Below, one piece after another: positions 51,468-63,493 of a stretch of DNA of 64,000 nucleotides. The translations under genes were made by a program, and so were the position numbers. This DNA is from Synechococcus sp. MU1643 (GTDB lineage: Bacteria; Cyanobacteriota; Cyanobacteriia; PCC-6307; Cyanobiaceae). Position 1 is the stretch's first letter, and each line of letters begins with the position of its first letter. The notes under the pieces are model-generated. The model was not told the origin of the DNA and did no database searches. It worked only from the letters and a program-made list of their open reading frames with translations. The stretch covers positions 496,001 through 560,000 of the forward strand of contig NZ_VTKY01000001.1 in assembly GCF_020514095.1 (NCBI RefSeq), written 5' to 3'.

Positions 51468-52763
51468 TCAGATCACCGTTCCATCAGCGATGGTGGCGTT
51501 TTTCTGAACCACCACGATGCCGTTGCGGATGTAGAAGCCCTGATCGGAACGATCGGCCTCTTCCACGTTGTCCTTGTTGATGATCGAGACACCCGAACCA
51601 ATGCGGGTGTTCTTATCCAGGATGGCTCGTTTCACCGTGGTGCCCTTGCCCACGCCAAGAGGAATACCTCCTCGCTCCTTCAAGACAGCACGTTCGTCAG
51701 GTGATTCAAAGAAGTCGGCTCCCATGACCAGGGTGTCTTGAAGCACGCAGTCACTTTCAATTCGACTGCGTACGCCGAGAACACAGTGGTGGATGCTGCA
51801 GGACTTCAAGATCGAGCCTTCACCAACAATCGAATTGGTGATCTGGGCATCGACCAGCTTGCTGGGGGGCAGGTAGCGCGGACGGGTGTAGATGGGGAAC
51901 TTCTCGTCGTAGAAGCTGAAGGGAGGAGTCGGTTGCTGGGTCAGCGCGAGGTTGGCCTCATAGAACGCACCGATGGTGCCGATGTCTTCCCAGTAGTCGT
52001 CGAACACGTAGCTCTGAAGATTGTCTCCCCTCGCGAGAGCCTCGGGGATTATTTCTTTGCCGAAATCCTTGTGTCCGGGATGCTTGTCGAGCAGATCAAA
52101 GAGGGTCTGACGGCTGAAGACATAAATGCCCATTGAGGCCAGATAGGGCCTCTCCTTGGCTGAATCAGCAGTTAGGCCGAAACGAGAGGTATCTACAGCC
52201 ATCTCCAGCAGCGAATCGCCCTTTGGCTTCTCACGGAATTCCTTGATCGTGCCATTTTCATCGGTCCGCATCAGGCCGAAAGCCTCAGCCTGCTTGGGAT
52301 CAACGGGAAGAGCGGCAACGGTGAGATCAGCGCCTGAGCGGCGATGGTGCTCAATGAAGAGGCTGTAATCCATCCGGTACAGCTGGTCGCCGGAAAGGAT
52401 CAGATATTCATCAACGTCCCATTCCTGAAACAACCACTGGTATTTGCGTACAGCATCTGCAGTGCCCTCAAACCAAGTGGGACTGTCAGGGGTCTGCTGG
52501 GCTGCGAGCACCTCAACGAACCCTCCCCCGAAGGAATTACTGAGGTTGTAGGTCTGGCTCAGGTGGCGGTTGAGTGACGCACTGTTGAACTGCGTCATCA
52601 CGTACATCTTGTTGATGTCGGAATTGATGCAGTTGCTAATCGGAATATCAATCAGTCGATATTTGCCTGCCAGAGGGACGGCCGGCTTGGCGCGCATTTT
52701 TGTGAGCGGATACAGGCGTGTGCCTGCTCCGCCGCCCAGAATGATGGCCAAGACCCGCTTCAT
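51468..52763 (-). CDS. glgC: Glucose-1-phosphate adenylyltransferase
   Basis: The rate-limiting enzyme of glycogen synthesis, making ADP-glucose. 431 aa. [20 protein letters not shown] (nucleotide site), [20 protein letters not shown], the [16 protein letters not shown] segment and IIPEALARG are present. Allosteric control by 3-phosphoglycerate is known for the cyanobacterial enzyme. The gene lies between gnd and hemA; 121 bp separates it from hemA. Confidence 0.97.
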   Translation of the reverse strand: MKRVLAIILGGGAGTRLYPLTKMRAKPAVPLAGKYRLIDIPISNCINSDINKMYVMTQFNSASLNRHLSQTYNLSNSFGGGFVEVLAAQQTPDSPTWFEGTADAVRKYQWLFQEWDVDEYLILSGDQLYRMDYSLFIEHHRRSGADLTVAALPVDPKQAEAFGLMRTDENGTIKEFREKPKGDSLLEMAVDTSRFGLTADSAKERPYLASMGIYVFSRQTLFDLLDKHPGHKDFGKEIIPEALARGDNLQSYVFDDYWEDIGTIGAFYEANLALTQQPTPPFSFYDEKFPIYTRPRYLPPSKLVDAQITNSIVGEGSILKSCSIHHCVLGVRSRIESDCVLQDTLVMGADFFESPDERAVLKERGGIPLGVGKGTTVKRAILDKNTRIGSGVSIINKDNVEEADRSDQGFYIRNGIVVVQKNATIADGTVI

Positions 52764-52884
52764 GCCGTTATCCCTAATCGGCGTTGCCGCAAGAACTTAC
52801 CGGAGTTTTTGACTTCTCAACCGTCTTTGGGAAGAATCGGTCGAGATTACTGGGATTCAGGTCGCGACTGAATCGCTGAAGAGC

Positions 52885-54183
52885 TCAAGATGCTTCCAAA
52901 TCGAACAGTCTTTCGACAATTCGAAGGGCTTGTTGACGATCCTGACGGGTCTGGGGAGCCCGTAGCTGGGTGACCGGCGTGTGGAGGATTTTGTTGATGA
53001 TCCCCTTGCTCAAGGCTTCGACAACCTTGCGTTCCCGGGCTGAGAAATCAGGACCCATTCGGCTGAGGGCTTTTTGGAGTTCCTCCGTGCGTATCGACTC
53101 CATCGAAGAGCGCAGCTGGTTGATGGTCGGCACAGCCTCGAGGCTGTCCCACCACTCGAGGAACTGCTGTGCTTCCTGCTGAAGCAACTGCTCAGCCTCC
53201 CGGGCAATGGCCTGACGGGCTTCCTGGTTACGGGCAACGACCTCTTGAAGGTCGTCCACATCGTGGGATTCAACGCCGTCGACATCGGCAGCATCGGCAG
53301 CAATGTTGCGCGGCACCCCGATATCAATCAAGCGAAGCTTGCTGCGCCGGTTCAGAGGAGCCAGACGCGCGGCATCGATGATCGGATCATCGGCGGCGGT
53401 ACTGGTGAACATCAGCGAGCAGGTGCTCAGATACTGATCCAGATCCATGAGCGGCCTGCACTGAACAGGAAGATCGGGGAAATCAGCCGACAGCTTTTCG
53501 GCCCGTTCAACAGTGCGGTTCAACAGAACAACACCGGAGGCACCTTTGGCCTGAAGGTGCTGAAGCAACAGACGGCTCATGCGCCCAGCACCGACAACGG
53601 CGATCTGCTCACTTTCCAGGGTGACCAGTTGATCCAGTCCCCTGGATTGACCGAGCTTGAGCTGAGCGAGCTCAACGGCGGCCGAGCTGATCGAAACGGC
53701 ACCTGTTCCGAGATTGGTTTCACTGCGGACACGTTTGCCCGTGGTGACGGCCTGGGTGAGCAAGCGATTTAGGATCGGACCCAGGGATTTGTGCTCCTGG
53801 CCGAGCCGCATCATTTTTTTCACCTGGGAGAGGATTTGACCTTCCCCCAGCACAAGGCTGTCGAGACCTGCGGCCACCCGCATCAGATGGTCGACAGCGT
53901 CTTCGTGGTGGAAACTGAAAAGGTGAGGAGTCAGCTCTCCTGTCTCAAGGCCGGAGTGGCTGCTGAGGAAGTCGCTAACAGCAGACACGCCAAGGTCCGG
54001 ATTGCGGACCAACGTGTAAATCTCAAGGCGATTACAGGTGCTGAGGATGGATGCCTCGAGCACCTGCTCATTGCCGCGAAGGGATTGAAGGGACGTCTCC
54101 ATGGTCTGCTCAGGGATGCTGAGCCGTTCCCGGATCTCCACCGGAGCCGTTCGATGACTTAGGCCGACGACGGAGATATGCAT
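52885..54183 (-). CDS. hemA: Glutamyl-tRNA reductase
   Basis: Commits glutamyl-tRNA to tetrapyrrole (heme and chlorophyll) synthesis. 432 aa. GLSHRTAPVEIRERLSIP, the active-site TCNRLEIYTLVRN with catalytic Cys, LVLGEGQILSQVKKMMRLGQ, and GAGRMSRLLLQHLQ for NADPH. ATG 54183 gives the typical start. It connects to acsF and the chlorophyll genes elsewhere in the window by pathway, not by operon. Confidence 0.97.
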   Translation of the reverse strand: MHISVVGLSHRTAPVEIRERLSIPEQTMETSLQSLRGNEQVLEASILSTCNRLEIYTLVRNPDLGVSAVSDFLSSHSGLETGELTPHLFSFHHEDAVDHLMRVAAGLDSLVLGEGQILSQVKKMMRLGQEHKSLGPILNRLLTQAVTTGKRVRSETNLGTGAVSISSAAVELAQLKLGQSRGLDQLVTLESEQIAVVGAGRMSRLLLQHLQAKGASGVVLLNRTVERAEKLSADFPDLPVQCRPLMDLDQYLSTCSLMFTSTAADDPIIDAARLAPLNRRSKLRLIDIGVPRNIAADAADVDGVESHDVDDLQEVVARNQEARQAIAREAEQLLQQEAQQFLEWWDSLEAVPTINQLRSSMESIRTEELQKALSRMGPDFSARERKVVEALSKGIINKILHTPVTQLRAPQTRQDRQQALRIVERLFDLEAS

Positions 54184-54214
54184 GAAGACGTTCCTCTCAA
54201 CCAGTGGGTGACGA

Positions 54215-55219
54215 TCAGCTCAGAGCGATGCTCTGGGCGCCGTCTTTGATGTGCACGGTGTTGGTGAAGCGGCAGGTGTTGTCCAGGTTGCTGATCACCA
54301 GGCTGCTCGTGCGGGTGCAATCCTTTTCGAACTTAACGCCATTGAAGAGCAGACCATCAGTGATGCCGCTGCCAGCGAAACAAACATGCTCGCCGCAGGC
54401 CAGCTCCTCTGCTTCGTAGACCTTGTCGGGATCGGCGATGCCCATCTCAGCGAGACGAGCCAGGTTGCCCTCCTTGGTCATGTCAGCCCATTCGGAGGTC
54501 TGAGCAATGGCAGGGTCGTACACCAGTTGACCCTGAAAGTGACCACCAAGAGCGCGCATGGCAGCGGCGGAAATCACACCTTCAGGGGCAGCACCAATCC
54601 CCATCAGGCAATGGGTTCCCGTGCCAGCGAAACCGCAGGCGATGGCGGCCTGAACGTCGCCGTCGGAGATGGGCTGGATGCGAGCGCCGGTGGCACGGAT
54701 CTCAGCGATCAGATCCTTGTGACGAGCACGATCCATCACCACGATGTTCAGCTCGTCAACGGGGAGAGACAAGCACTCGCTGAGGATCTTGATATTTTCA
54801 GTGGCCGATTTGCGGATGTCCACCTTGCCCTTGGCAGCCGGAGGAGCAGCCAGCTTCTTCATGTAGAAGTCGGGGGCGTTAAACAGACCACCGCGATCCG
54901 AAGCGGCGAGAACAGCCATCGAGCCGCGTTGGTTGAAGGCACAAAGATTGGTGCCTTCACAAGGGTCAACTGCGAAATCCACGCCAGGGCCAGTGCCTGT
55001 GCCGACCTCTTCTCCGATGTAAAGCATCGGGGCTTCATCACGTTCCCCCTCGCCAATCACGATGCGGCCTTGCATCTGGATCTGATTCATACGCTTGCGC
55101 ATGGCATCGACGGCCAATGCATCCGCTTCATCCTTCAGGCCTTTGCCGGAGAGCGAGGCGGAAGCGATGGCGGCCTGCTCGACGATCTCGAGAATTTCCT
55201 GAATGAGGGTCTGATCCAC
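54215..55219 (-). CDS. glpX: Class II fructose-1,6-/sedoheptulose-1,7-bisphosphatase
   Basis: The bifunctional Calvin-cycle phosphatase of cyanobacteria. 334 aa from GTG 55219. Signatures: [40 protein letters not shown] and [20 protein letters not shown]. It is divergent from rpe, sharing a 150-bp promoter interval, which links two adjacent steps of carbon fixation. Confidence 0.95.
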   Translation of the reverse strand: MDQTLIQEILEIVEQAAIASASLSGKGLKDEADALAVDAMRKRMNQIQMQGRIVIGEGERDEAPMLYIGEEVGTGTGPGVDFAVDPCEGTNLCAFNQRGSMAVLAASDRGGLFNAPDFYMKKLAAPPAAKGKVDIRKSATENIKILSECLSLPVDELNIVVMDRARHKDLIAEIRATGARIQPISDGDVQAAIACGFAGTGTHCLMGIGAAPEGVISAAAMRALGGHFQGQLVYDPAIAQTSEWADMTKEGNLARLAEMGIADPDKVYEAEELACGEHVCFAGSGITDGLLFNGVKFEKDCTRTSSLVISNLDNTCRFTNTVHIKDGAQSIALS

Positions 55220-55369
55220 GGGACTCCGGATGAGGTGGGACGGGTTGGCAAGATCTCCTGGACGGGCAGTTGGCCGTCGTCGCAGTGGATCTCGACGTCT
55301 GAGCGCGGCTCACTGTATCAGTGGTTGCAGGAGTCCCTAAAATCACCCCGCATATCGCGCTCCTCATCC

Positions 55370-56053
55370 ATGAGCACCAAGCCCCTGGTGATCTCGCCGT
55401 CGATCCTGTCAGCTGACTTCTCACGCCTCGGCGCAGAAGTGAAAGCCGTGGACGAAGCCGGGGCAGATTGGATCCATGTGGATGTGATGGACGGTCGTTT
55501 TGTTCCGAACATCACCATTGGACCGCTGATTGTTGAGGCGCTGCGTCCAGTGACCCAGAAGCCCCTGGACGTTCACCTGATGATTGTCGAGCCGGAGAAG
55601 TACGTCCCCGACTTCGCCAAAGCCGGCGCCGACATCATTTCCGTTCAGGTTGAGGCCTGCCCGCATCTGCATCGCAACTTGGCTCAGATCAAGGACCTGG
55701 GCAAAAAAGCTGGCGCAGTCCTAAATCCCTCAACTCCGATCGACACCCTCGAGTACTGCCTAGAGCTCTGCGACTTGGTGTTGATCATGAGCGTCAACCC
55801 CGGTTTCGGTGGCCAAAGCTTCATCGAAAGCCAGGTCCAGAAAATCCGCGACCTGCGCCGCATGTGCGACGAGAAGGGTCTCGATCCCTGGATCGAAGTA
55901 GATGGCGGCATTAAAGCCGGTAATGCCTGGAAGGTTATCGAAGCAGGTGCCAACGCGATTGTGTCCGGCTCCGGTGTGTTCAACCAACCCGATTACGCCG
56001 AAGCGATCAAAGGCATCCGCAACAGCAGCAGTAAGGAAGCTGTTCTTGCCTGA
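55370..56053 (+). CDS. rpe: Ribulose-phosphate 3-epimerase
   Basis: Converts xylulose 5-phosphate to ribulose 5-phosphate in the Calvin cycle. 227 aa from ATG 55370 (a longer open frame runs antisense through glpX but is spurious). [39 protein letters not shown] with metal His, [11 protein letters not shown], and [20 protein letters not shown] are present. A strong terminator follows the stop. Confidence 0.96.
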   Translation: MSTKPLVISPSILSADFSRLGAEVKAVDEAGADWIHVDVMDGRFVPNITIGPLIVEALRPVTQKPLDVHLMIVEPEKYVPDFAKAGADIISVQVEACPHLHRNLAQIKDLGKKAGAVLNPSTPIDTLEYCLELCDLVLIMSVNPGFGGQSFIESQVQKIRDLRRMCDEKGLDPWIEVDGGIKAGNAWKVIEAGANAIVSGSGVFNQPDYAEAIKGIRNSSSKEAVLA

Positions 56054-56080
56054 TCAGCAGGGCATCAATTGAGCACCACT

Positions 56081-56107
56081 AGCCCGGCAGCGATTGCCGG
56101 GCTTTTT
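56081..56107 (+). terminator. Intrinsic terminator of rpe
   Basis: AGCCCGGCA (56081-56089), loop GCGAT, TGCCGGGCT (56095-56103), then a T run ending at 56107. It lies 27 bp after the rpe stop and is a canonical GC hairpin plus T tract. Confidence 0.9.
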
Positions 56108-56244
56108 CGTGAAAAGAACACTCACGCCAGAATTGCTCAGCCCACGACATCAACTTCAAGCAAGGACCGAGCGATTGAGCAGTTTTATTATCTCCAAAGG
56201 TTTGATAGCCACACTGATGCGAGCAAACTGCCGATAATCGAGAT

Positions 56245-56373
56245 ATGCAAAGTGATGCCAAACTGGTTGCAGCATTCCTCGCTCTGAATGCTGGGGTGAT
56301 TTCGTTAGTTTTTGCCGGTTATCTCAAAGGCAGCATGAATATTGGCGCCGTCCTTCAACACTTAGCCAATTAA
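56245..56373 (+). CDS. Small 42-aa membrane peptide
   Basis: ATG 56245 to TAA 56373. A hydrophobic centre (LVAAFLALNAGVISLVFAGY) is followed by LKGSMNIGAVLQHLAN. No strong ribosome-binding site, but composition is protein-like and no competing frame is better. Family unknown; many cyanobacterial membrane peptides of this size are photosystem or NDH accessory subunits, which is only an analogy. Confidence 0.45.
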   Translation: MQSDAKLVAAFLALNAGVISLVFAGYLKGSMNIGAVLQHLAN

Positions 56374-56575
56374 ATTTCTTTTCGTACCACCCTGCCTAGT
56401 CTTACCCACTGCCGCTTGTGTTGAATTACGGATGACCAGCGCTTCCCCTTTCGACCAAACTGGAATTGTCGAAGTCGGAGGCGTCCAATGCGTGACGACA
56501 GTCCAACTGCCCAATGTCTAGAAGCTGCCTGACAAGCCATACAGCCAGACGCTTCGTTCAGCTTCAAAGATCGCC

Positions 56576-56616
56576 AACAAGTAGGCCATCCCTTTGCAGG
56601 AGTGGCCTTACTTGTT
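56576..56616. terminator. Long hairpin, possible terminator or sRNA end
   Basis: Arms AACAAGTAGGCCA (56576-56588) and TGGCCTTACTTGTT (56603-56616) pair over 13 positions with one bulged base, loop of 14. No T run follows on the plus strand, but the stem itself is T-rich on the right. Could end a small RNA. Confidence 0.4.
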
Positions 56617-57044
56617 GTTCCTTGCTCTGATACACATCGCGAAAGCCAACCACCCCTTGGTAAACATGACGCCAATCAGTGACGTTGATAACAGAACAAG
56701 ATTGAAGATCATGGAATTATTCAGAAACTCGATGGACCAAAGGTAACGACGCGAGATTCACGTATAACGGAAGAACAGCATGAGCAGATGAGGAACCCAT
56801 CCACTTCTTCGAGGTCTTGATAGGCCTCAACAGGTGGCACCCTTAAGACGTGCTACACCGCTGTCTTGTCTGGAATCGGCACAACGAAAACGTTATCTGC
56901 GCTCGGAAGCGGAAGAGACCGAAGCGTTCCAACAAAGTGATAGACATCGCTCATCCACGTGAGACCACGTGACTATGCAACCGCTAATTTGCTTCGTTCT
57001 GGGGATCAGAGAGGTTTGAGATCACAGCCCAGGGGTGATTGGCG

Positions 57045-57113
57045 TTGGGAAGAGTCCATGTGGTTCTCGATCCCCCCTCAGTGATGGGAAGAGTCCGTCA
57101 GGCCTCGATCCCC
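57045..57113. repeat. Two-copy short direct repeat
   Basis: Copies read TTGGGAAGAGTCCATGTGGT and TGGGAAGAGTCCGTCAGGCC, each followed by CTCGATCCCC. Only two copies, so not a CRISPR. Significance unknown. Confidence 0.45.
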
Positions 57114-57413
57114 TTGTGGCGGCCGCTTTCGCTGCCAGACCCACCTCTCCACCTTGTAGTCCATCCACAGCTGCAGGCATGCAGCTCAACAATCTTTTCC
57201 ACTGCTCGAATACAGACTTCACAGGCAGAACCTGCAAAACATCCCTGGAATGGGGCGTATGGGCAAAAGAATCATTCCCTCATCTAGGGAATTGATTCGA
57301 ACAGAAAAAATTCATTGCCATTAATACGACATAAAAGCAATAGATCAGGAGCAGATGCATCCAGTCACAGATCCACTGAAGTTGACAAATCTCCCCACAT
57401 TCAGAAATCCAGA

Positions 57414-57916
57414 ATGATTAACCAGGCTACCTCCTCCGTAATAAAAAAATTTTTTCAGGGGTTATTACGGGAGTCGTGTTGATCACAGTCTTGAATGAGC
57501 CAGCTCTAGCTAACAAGACCTATTCCAGGGCAAAGACTTATTATCAGAATCAATGCGTTTAGGATTAACACCCCTGCACTCGGGAGAAGCCTGGGTATGC
57601 CAGCAGTCGAGCGGAGAGGGTTGAACGGCCTTGCCGCAAGAGCCTGCATTTCCATGGGCGCAAAAGCCATAATCACCAGGAGGGGAATCGCACCCACAAT
57701 CATTCCGCCGATCAACCGACAACTTCAAGTAGCAGAACCGTTGTCGTAGATCCTGCAGCCGAAGACAGCAATTCTTGCTTGGAAGGAACTATCGCTGGCG
57801 GTGTTCTTGGTGGAGCCTTGGGAGGCGTTCTCGCCAAAAAAGACAACTGGATCTGGTCGATTCCTGCTGGGGCTGTCGGCGGCGCTCTTGTCGGATGTTA
57901 CATCGATGGCGAGTGA
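57414..57916 (+). pseudogene. Decayed gene for an exported glycine-zipper protein
   Basis: From ATG 57414 a signal peptide starts MINQATSSVIKKFF, then the frame breaks at an A7/T6 run; adding one T restores SGVITGVVLITVLNEPALA. The mature part begins NKTYSRAKTYYQNQCV, then has two in-frame stops (TAG, TAA) before HPCTREKPGYASSRAERVER. It continues through a His/Asn-rich stretch and TTSSSRTVVVDPAAEDSNSC to a glycine-zipper tail GTIAGGVLGGALGGVLAKKD, WIWSIPAGAVGGALVGCYI. The layout matches exported glycine-zipper 2TM-type proteins. At least three disabling changes argue for genuine decay. Confidence 0.7.
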
Positions 57917-57945
57917 GCCCCCCTCGAGTGCAAACAGAAAGCTGG

Positions 57946-58860
57946 TCAGAAAAACCAGCCGTAGCTGTGCAAACCAATGCCGAGCAGATTCACCCCGATG
58001 TAGCAAACAGCGATCACCACAAGACCAACCACAGCAACAAGAGCGGGGCGTCGGCCCTGCCAACCGCGACTGAGGCGGGTGTGCAGATAAGCGGCATACA
58101 CCAGCCAGCAGATCAAGGCCCAAGTTTCCTTGGGATCCCAGCTCCAGTAGCTGCCCCAGGCTTCATTCGCCCAAACAGCACCACTCACGATGCCCACGGT
58201 GAGCATCAAAAACCCAACCGTGATCGTGCGGTAACTGAAGCTGTCGAGTTGTTCATTGGTGCTCAGCTGAACCGATTGCAGCTGAACAGAACCAGCGTTG
58301 GCGATTGAGGCCGCCTGACGAAATCCGCCACTGCCAATGGAGCTGCTCCGGAGTTCCAGGGATTGGCCGCGATCCGTGACCAACACCGCCAAGGAGAGCA
58401 GGGATCCCACAAGCAAGGCGGCATAGCTCACCATGATCACGCTCACATGCATGACCAACCAGCTGGAGCGAAGGGCAGGAACCAGAGGAGCCGCTGACTG
58501 CAATTGATCCGGAAGGGCAAAGCTAGCGAAGGCAATGCAACCAAGACCCATTGGGGTGGCCGCTGCTGCCACGATGGGGGAAGGCCAGGCCCGTTCCACC
58601 AGCAACTGGGTGAGGGTGCAAGCCCAGGCAAGAAAACAGAGTGACTCGTAGAGGTTGCTGATCGGGAAGTGGCCGGATTGCCACCAGCGCAAAATCAGCT
58701 GAGCTGTGAACAGGAGGTTGGCGAGAGCCACAAGCAGGCGAACCAGACCAGCACGGGACTGACTGGAAACCGCCCAGAAGGCCAGCGGCATAGCCAGCAG
58801 CAGCAACACGAAGCCAGCAAATCCAAGACTGGTGACCAGCTCAAAAGGCGTGTTCAGCAC
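57946..58860 (-). CDS. ccsA: Cytochrome c biogenesis protein CcsA
   Basis: Heme delivery/ligation factor for thylakoid cytochromes. 304 aa from GTG 58860, multi-pass. The signature W-rich loop [20 protein letters not shown] and ANEAWGSYW are present, and the membrane segments carry His that could ligate heme. An upstream extension that overlaps the LptF gene is rejected. It is the last gene of the Lpt cluster on this strand, 38 bp after the lptF/G stop. Confidence 0.9.
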   Translation of the reverse strand: MLNTPFELVTSLGFAGFVLLLLAMPLAFWAVSSQSRAGLVRLLVALANLLFTAQLILRWWQSGHFPISNLYESLCFLAWACTLTQLLVERAWPSPIVAAAATPMGLGCIAFASFALPDQLQSAAPLVPALRSSWLVMHVSVIMVSYAALLVGSLLSLAVLVTDRGQSLELRSSSIGSGGFRQAASIANAGSVQLQSVQLSTNEQLDSFSYRTITVGFLMLTVGIVSGAVWANEAWGSYWSWDPKETWALICWLVYAAYLHTRLSRGWQGRRPALVAVVGLVVIAVCYIGVNLLGIGLHSYGWFF

Positions 58861-58898
58861 ACCATTCCCCGAATACACGGCGATTCTGCCTCGGCCAA

Positions 58899-60062
58899 TC
58901 AGCGACTGGCCTGTTTCAGCAACAGACCACCAAAGCCTAGAAACAACATCACAGGCAGCCAAGCCGCCAGGATAGGTGGAAGGGTTCCCTTGACTCCAAG
59001 GGAACTGAAGCTGAAACCAATCACGTAATAGACAGCGATGATCCCGAGGGTGAGCACAAACGAGAAGCTTCGGCTGGTCCGGTAACTGGGCTGAGCTCCA
59101 AGGGTGGCTCCAAACAGGCCAAACACGAGACAGGCCATCGGAACCGTGAACTTCTCTTGGATACGCACACGGATCTTGCGAGCTTCTTTAATGCTGCCGG
59201 CCTCTTCGTATAGCCGCTGTGCCTGTAAGGCTTCAGCAACAGTCATATTGACCGCATCTTCTTCAACTCCTGCTAAACGCTGAGGAGCTGAGTCGAGAGG
59301 ATAAAGATAACGTTCGAAGTCGGCTTTGGTAGAGCTTCCATTAGCCATCAAAGTGAGTATGTGACCATCCAGGAAATTCCAACCAGCCTGATCCTCATTC
59401 CAAATAGCCCTATCAGCTCGCAACAACTGAGTAATCCCTGACCTAGAGAAGTCCAACACCGTTACATCTTTCATTTCACCATCCTTATACTTACTTGAAT
59501 AAAACAGTTGTAGTAAACCTCTATCGGCCGACTTTCCATCTAATCCAGTACGCCTACCAAATCGGGGATAAATGATGTCTTCACCTGTTTTGTTGGCTAA
59601 AGACTGACCTAGGCCCCGCTTTAAGCTGACTTCTGCAAAGCGCTCACTGCGGGGCACAACCACATCGTTAAGGATGAAGGTGAACATGGTCATCGCCATC
59701 GAGAGGGCGATGGCGGCACTAATCATCCGCTTCGTTGTTATGCCGAGGCTGCGCAGGGCAGTGAGTTCGTTGTTTGCGGAAAGGCGGGTGAACACGAACA
59801 GCGATGCCATCAGCGTTCCGATAGGAACAGAGAAAGCCAACCAACGCGGAATGCTCAACAACAGCACCTGAACCGCAATTGTGATCGGCAGGTTTTTGTC
59901 GACCATCTGCCGCACCAGTTCAAACATCACGCCACCCGTAAGAAGCAGCAGGGTGAACAGGGCAATGAAGAACAGCAGTGGACCCAGTAGCTCCTTGAGC
60001 AACCAGCGATCCAGCAGATCCAGCCTCATCCAGGTGATGCGTTTGAGACGATCCAAAATCAC
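58899..60062 (-). CDS. LptF/LptG-family permease
   Basis: 387 aa with six membrane segments around a large periplasmic domain (about residues 100-310), the YjgP/YjgQ architecture. In enterics LptF and LptG pair with LptB2 to pull lipopolysaccharide out of the inner membrane; here only one such protein is adjacent, so it may form a homodimer or pair with a copy elsewhere. The start is GTG at 60062, overlapping the lptB stop by 4 nt (GTGA). Part of the periplasmic region (59.28-59.60 kb) looks more AT-rich than its surroundings. Confidence 0.85.
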   Translation of the reverse strand: MILDRLKRITWMRLDLLDRWLLKELLGPLLFFIALFTLLLLTGGVMFELVRQMVDKNLPITIAVQVLLLSIPRWLAFSVPIGTLMASLFVFTRLSANNELTALRSLGITTKRMISAAIALSMAMTMFTFILNDVVVPRSERFAEVSLKRGLGQSLANKTGEDIIYPRFGRRTGLDGKSADRGLLQLFYSSKYKDGEMKDVTVLDFSRSGITQLLRADRAIWNEDQAGWNFLDGHILTLMANGSSTKADFERYLYPLDSAPQRLAGVEEDAVNMTVAEALQAQRLYEEAGSIKEARKIRVRIQEKFTVPMACLVFGLFGATLGAQPSYRTSRSFSFVLTLGIIAVYYVIGFSFSSLGVKGTLPPILAAWLPVMLFLGFGGLLLKQASR

Positions 60063-60787
60063 AGCTGGAATCCCTCCCCGAGGTAATAACGACGCACCTT
60101 TGGATCAGCCGCCACCTCGTCAGAACGTCCTGCAGCCAGGACCTCACCATCGTTGAGGATATAAGCCCGATCGGTAGTGGCCAGGGTTTCCCGCACATTG
60201 TGATCGGTGATCAGGATCCCCATGCCCCGGGACCGCAAGCCCTCGATCAGTTGCTGCAGATCCGCCACTGCAAGGGGGTCGATGCCGGCGAAGGGTTCAT
60301 CCAAAAGCAGATAGGTCGGTCCGTTGGCACCCGATGCCAGCGCCCTGGCCACTTCGCAACGGCGACGTTCACCCCCGGAGAGTTGGAAGCCAAGGCGATT
60401 GATGAACGCGGTGAGGTGAAAGTCCTCAACTAGCTGCTGGCGCCGATCCCGACGCTGCTGAGAGCTGAGATCGGTCTGTTCAAGTGCGATATCCAGGTTT
60501 TCACGCACCGTGAGATTGCGAAAAACACTGGCTTCCTGGGGCAAGTAACCCACGCCAAGCCGTGCACGCTCCGGCATGGGCAGATGGGTGACCCGCTCAC
60601 CGTTCACGGTCACCTCGCCCAGATCAGGGGTCAGCAGACCGATAACCAGGTTGAAGGTGGTGGTTTTTCCAGCTCCATTGGGACCCAGCAGGCCGACCAC
60701 CTCGCCGGGGGAAAGCTTCAGATCCAAGCCCTTCACCAACTGGCGGCCCCCAAGGGTGATGGAGACATTCGACAGTTCAAGGGTCAT
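60059..60787 (-). CDS. lptB: LPS export ATPase LptB
   Basis: 242 aa. Walker A GLLGPNGAGKTTTFNLVIGL, Q-loop VGYLPQEASVFRNLTVREN, signature LSGGERRRCEVARALASG and Walker B LLLDEPFAGIDPLAVADL. It powers the Lpt bridge; outer-membrane lipid transport is expected in a diderm cyanobacterium. The 4-nt overlaps with both neighbours show tight coupling. Confidence 0.92.
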   Translation of the reverse strand: MTLELSNVSITLGGRQLVKGLDLKLSPGEVVGLLGPNGAGKTTTFNLVIGLLTPDLGEVTVNGERVTHLPMPERARLGVGYLPQEASVFRNLTVRENLDIALEQTDLSSQQRRDRRQQLVEDFHLTAFINRLGFQLSGGERRRCEVARALASGANGPTYLLLDEPFAGIDPLAVADLQQLIEGLRSRGMGILITDHNVRETLATTDRAYILNDGEVLAAGRSDEVAADPKVRRYYLGEGFQL

Positions 60788-61221
60788 GGAGTCATCGGGT
60801 TGGTCTCAGCCTGAACGTCGAGCTGGGGTTGGCTGGTAGTAAGGGACCACTGACTGAACACCTGCTGGCCGGGAACGGGGCTGGCCATCGCGCGACCTTC
60901 GTCCAGCAGATAGGTGAAGCGATCAGCGCTGAGCTGGTTGCCATCAGCCTGGATCACATTCACATCACCGCTCAGCACGATCCGGTCTTCCGCGGTGAAG
61001 TACTGGGCCTGTCGGCTGGTAGCCACCAAACCACGACCGGCATGCACGAAGCGAACATTACCGCTGGCGGTAATAACACCGGTGCCGTTGTCGGCCGATT
61101 GCAGATCGGACTCAATTGTGATGACGCCTGCATCAGCCGTTTGCTGAGCACGGGCCGATAACAGGGGCCAAAGCACAGCCAGAAGTGGCAGAGCTAAAAG
61201 AAGCCCCCGGAAATGAAGCAT
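60784..61221 (-). CDS. LptA/OstA-like periplasmic protein
   Basis: 145 aa from ATG 61221. A signal peptide (LLLALPLLAVLWPLLSARA) ends near Gln-Gln-Thr. The mature part has the OstA-type jellyroll strand pattern with repeats such as GVITASGNVRFVHAGRGLVA and RIVLSGDVNVIQADGNQLSA. It is short for LptA, so a single bridge segment is expected. Start overlaps lptB by 4 nt; upstream extension is rejected. Confidence 0.82.
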   Translation of the reverse strand: MLHFRGLLLALPLLAVLWPLLSARAQQTADAGVITIESDLQSADNGTGVITASGNVRFVHAGRGLVATSRQAQYFTAEDRIVLSGDVNVIQADGNQLSADRFTYLLDEGRAMASPVPGQQVFSQWSLTTSQPQLDVQAETNPMTP

Positions 61222-61271
61222 TGCTTTCCCTGCCACACCATCCACCCAAGTTCGTCGAGATTACCGGCGCT

Positions 61272-61627
61272 TCAGCGCGTGAACTCAAGAACAGGGACAG
61301 TGCATAACTCGGGATCCCCATCCTGCTGAAGGGCTTCAAGCCGTTGTTGCGTCGCTTGGCAGAAAGCATGAAGGTTGAGGCCCAGATCAGGAGTTCCGGG
61401 ACGTTTCAGACGTCCAAGGGCTTCGCCGAAAAGGATCGTGGCACCACGACGGTTGCCACGTTGCAGATGCAGCTGGGCAACCGCCACTTGAAGGATTCCC
61501 TGCAGGCTGCGCCTCTCCGGATCAGCCGTTTCATGCCAGAGCTCTTCAAACAGATCGTGGGCGGCGTACCACTCACCGGCATTGAAAAGCTCCACGCCCT
61601 GCTGAAAGCGGGGATCAGCCTGGGGCA

Positions 61628-61628
<1 letters not shown>
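61272..61628 (-). CDS. DUF309 family protein
   Basis: 118 aa. The GVELFNAGEWYAAHDLFEEL and LQGILQVAVAQLHLQRGNRR segments are the DUF309 helical bundle with conserved His/Glu. Function unknown. Its start shares one base with the typA stop (TGATG), so it is co-translated with typA. Confidence 0.85.
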
Positions 61629-63436
<1,808 letters not shown>

Positions 63437-63493
63437 GCGGGCTGACCGTAAGTATTTGTGAAGAACGCCAAAGGCGCAGTGCGACAGGTTATC

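Larger units (their letters stand above)
56374..57413. other. About 1 kb without a convincing gene
   Basis: Contains a hairpin at 56576-56616 (AACAAGTAGGCCA paired with TGGCCTTACTTGTT, one bulge) and a short direct repeat at 57045-57113 (GGGAAGAGTCC-n-CTCGATCCCC, twice, about 39 bp apart). A 29-codon frame at about 56433 and larger overlapping frames near 57.1 kb have no protein-like pattern. A possible small RNA cannot be excluded. Confidence 0.45.

Noticed and set aside
54251-56053. A 600-codon plus-strand frame ending in Rpe
   Set aside because: Its first 370 codons are antisense to glpX and non-protein-like; only the part from 55370 is the epimerase.
57045-57113. CRISPR array
   Set aside because: Only two imperfect copies with a ~39-bp period and no leader or cas gene.
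57035-57295. 86-codon plus-strand frame near a NotI-like GCGGCCGC
   Set aside because: Overlapping frames in all phases, no ribosome-binding site, no protein-like pattern.
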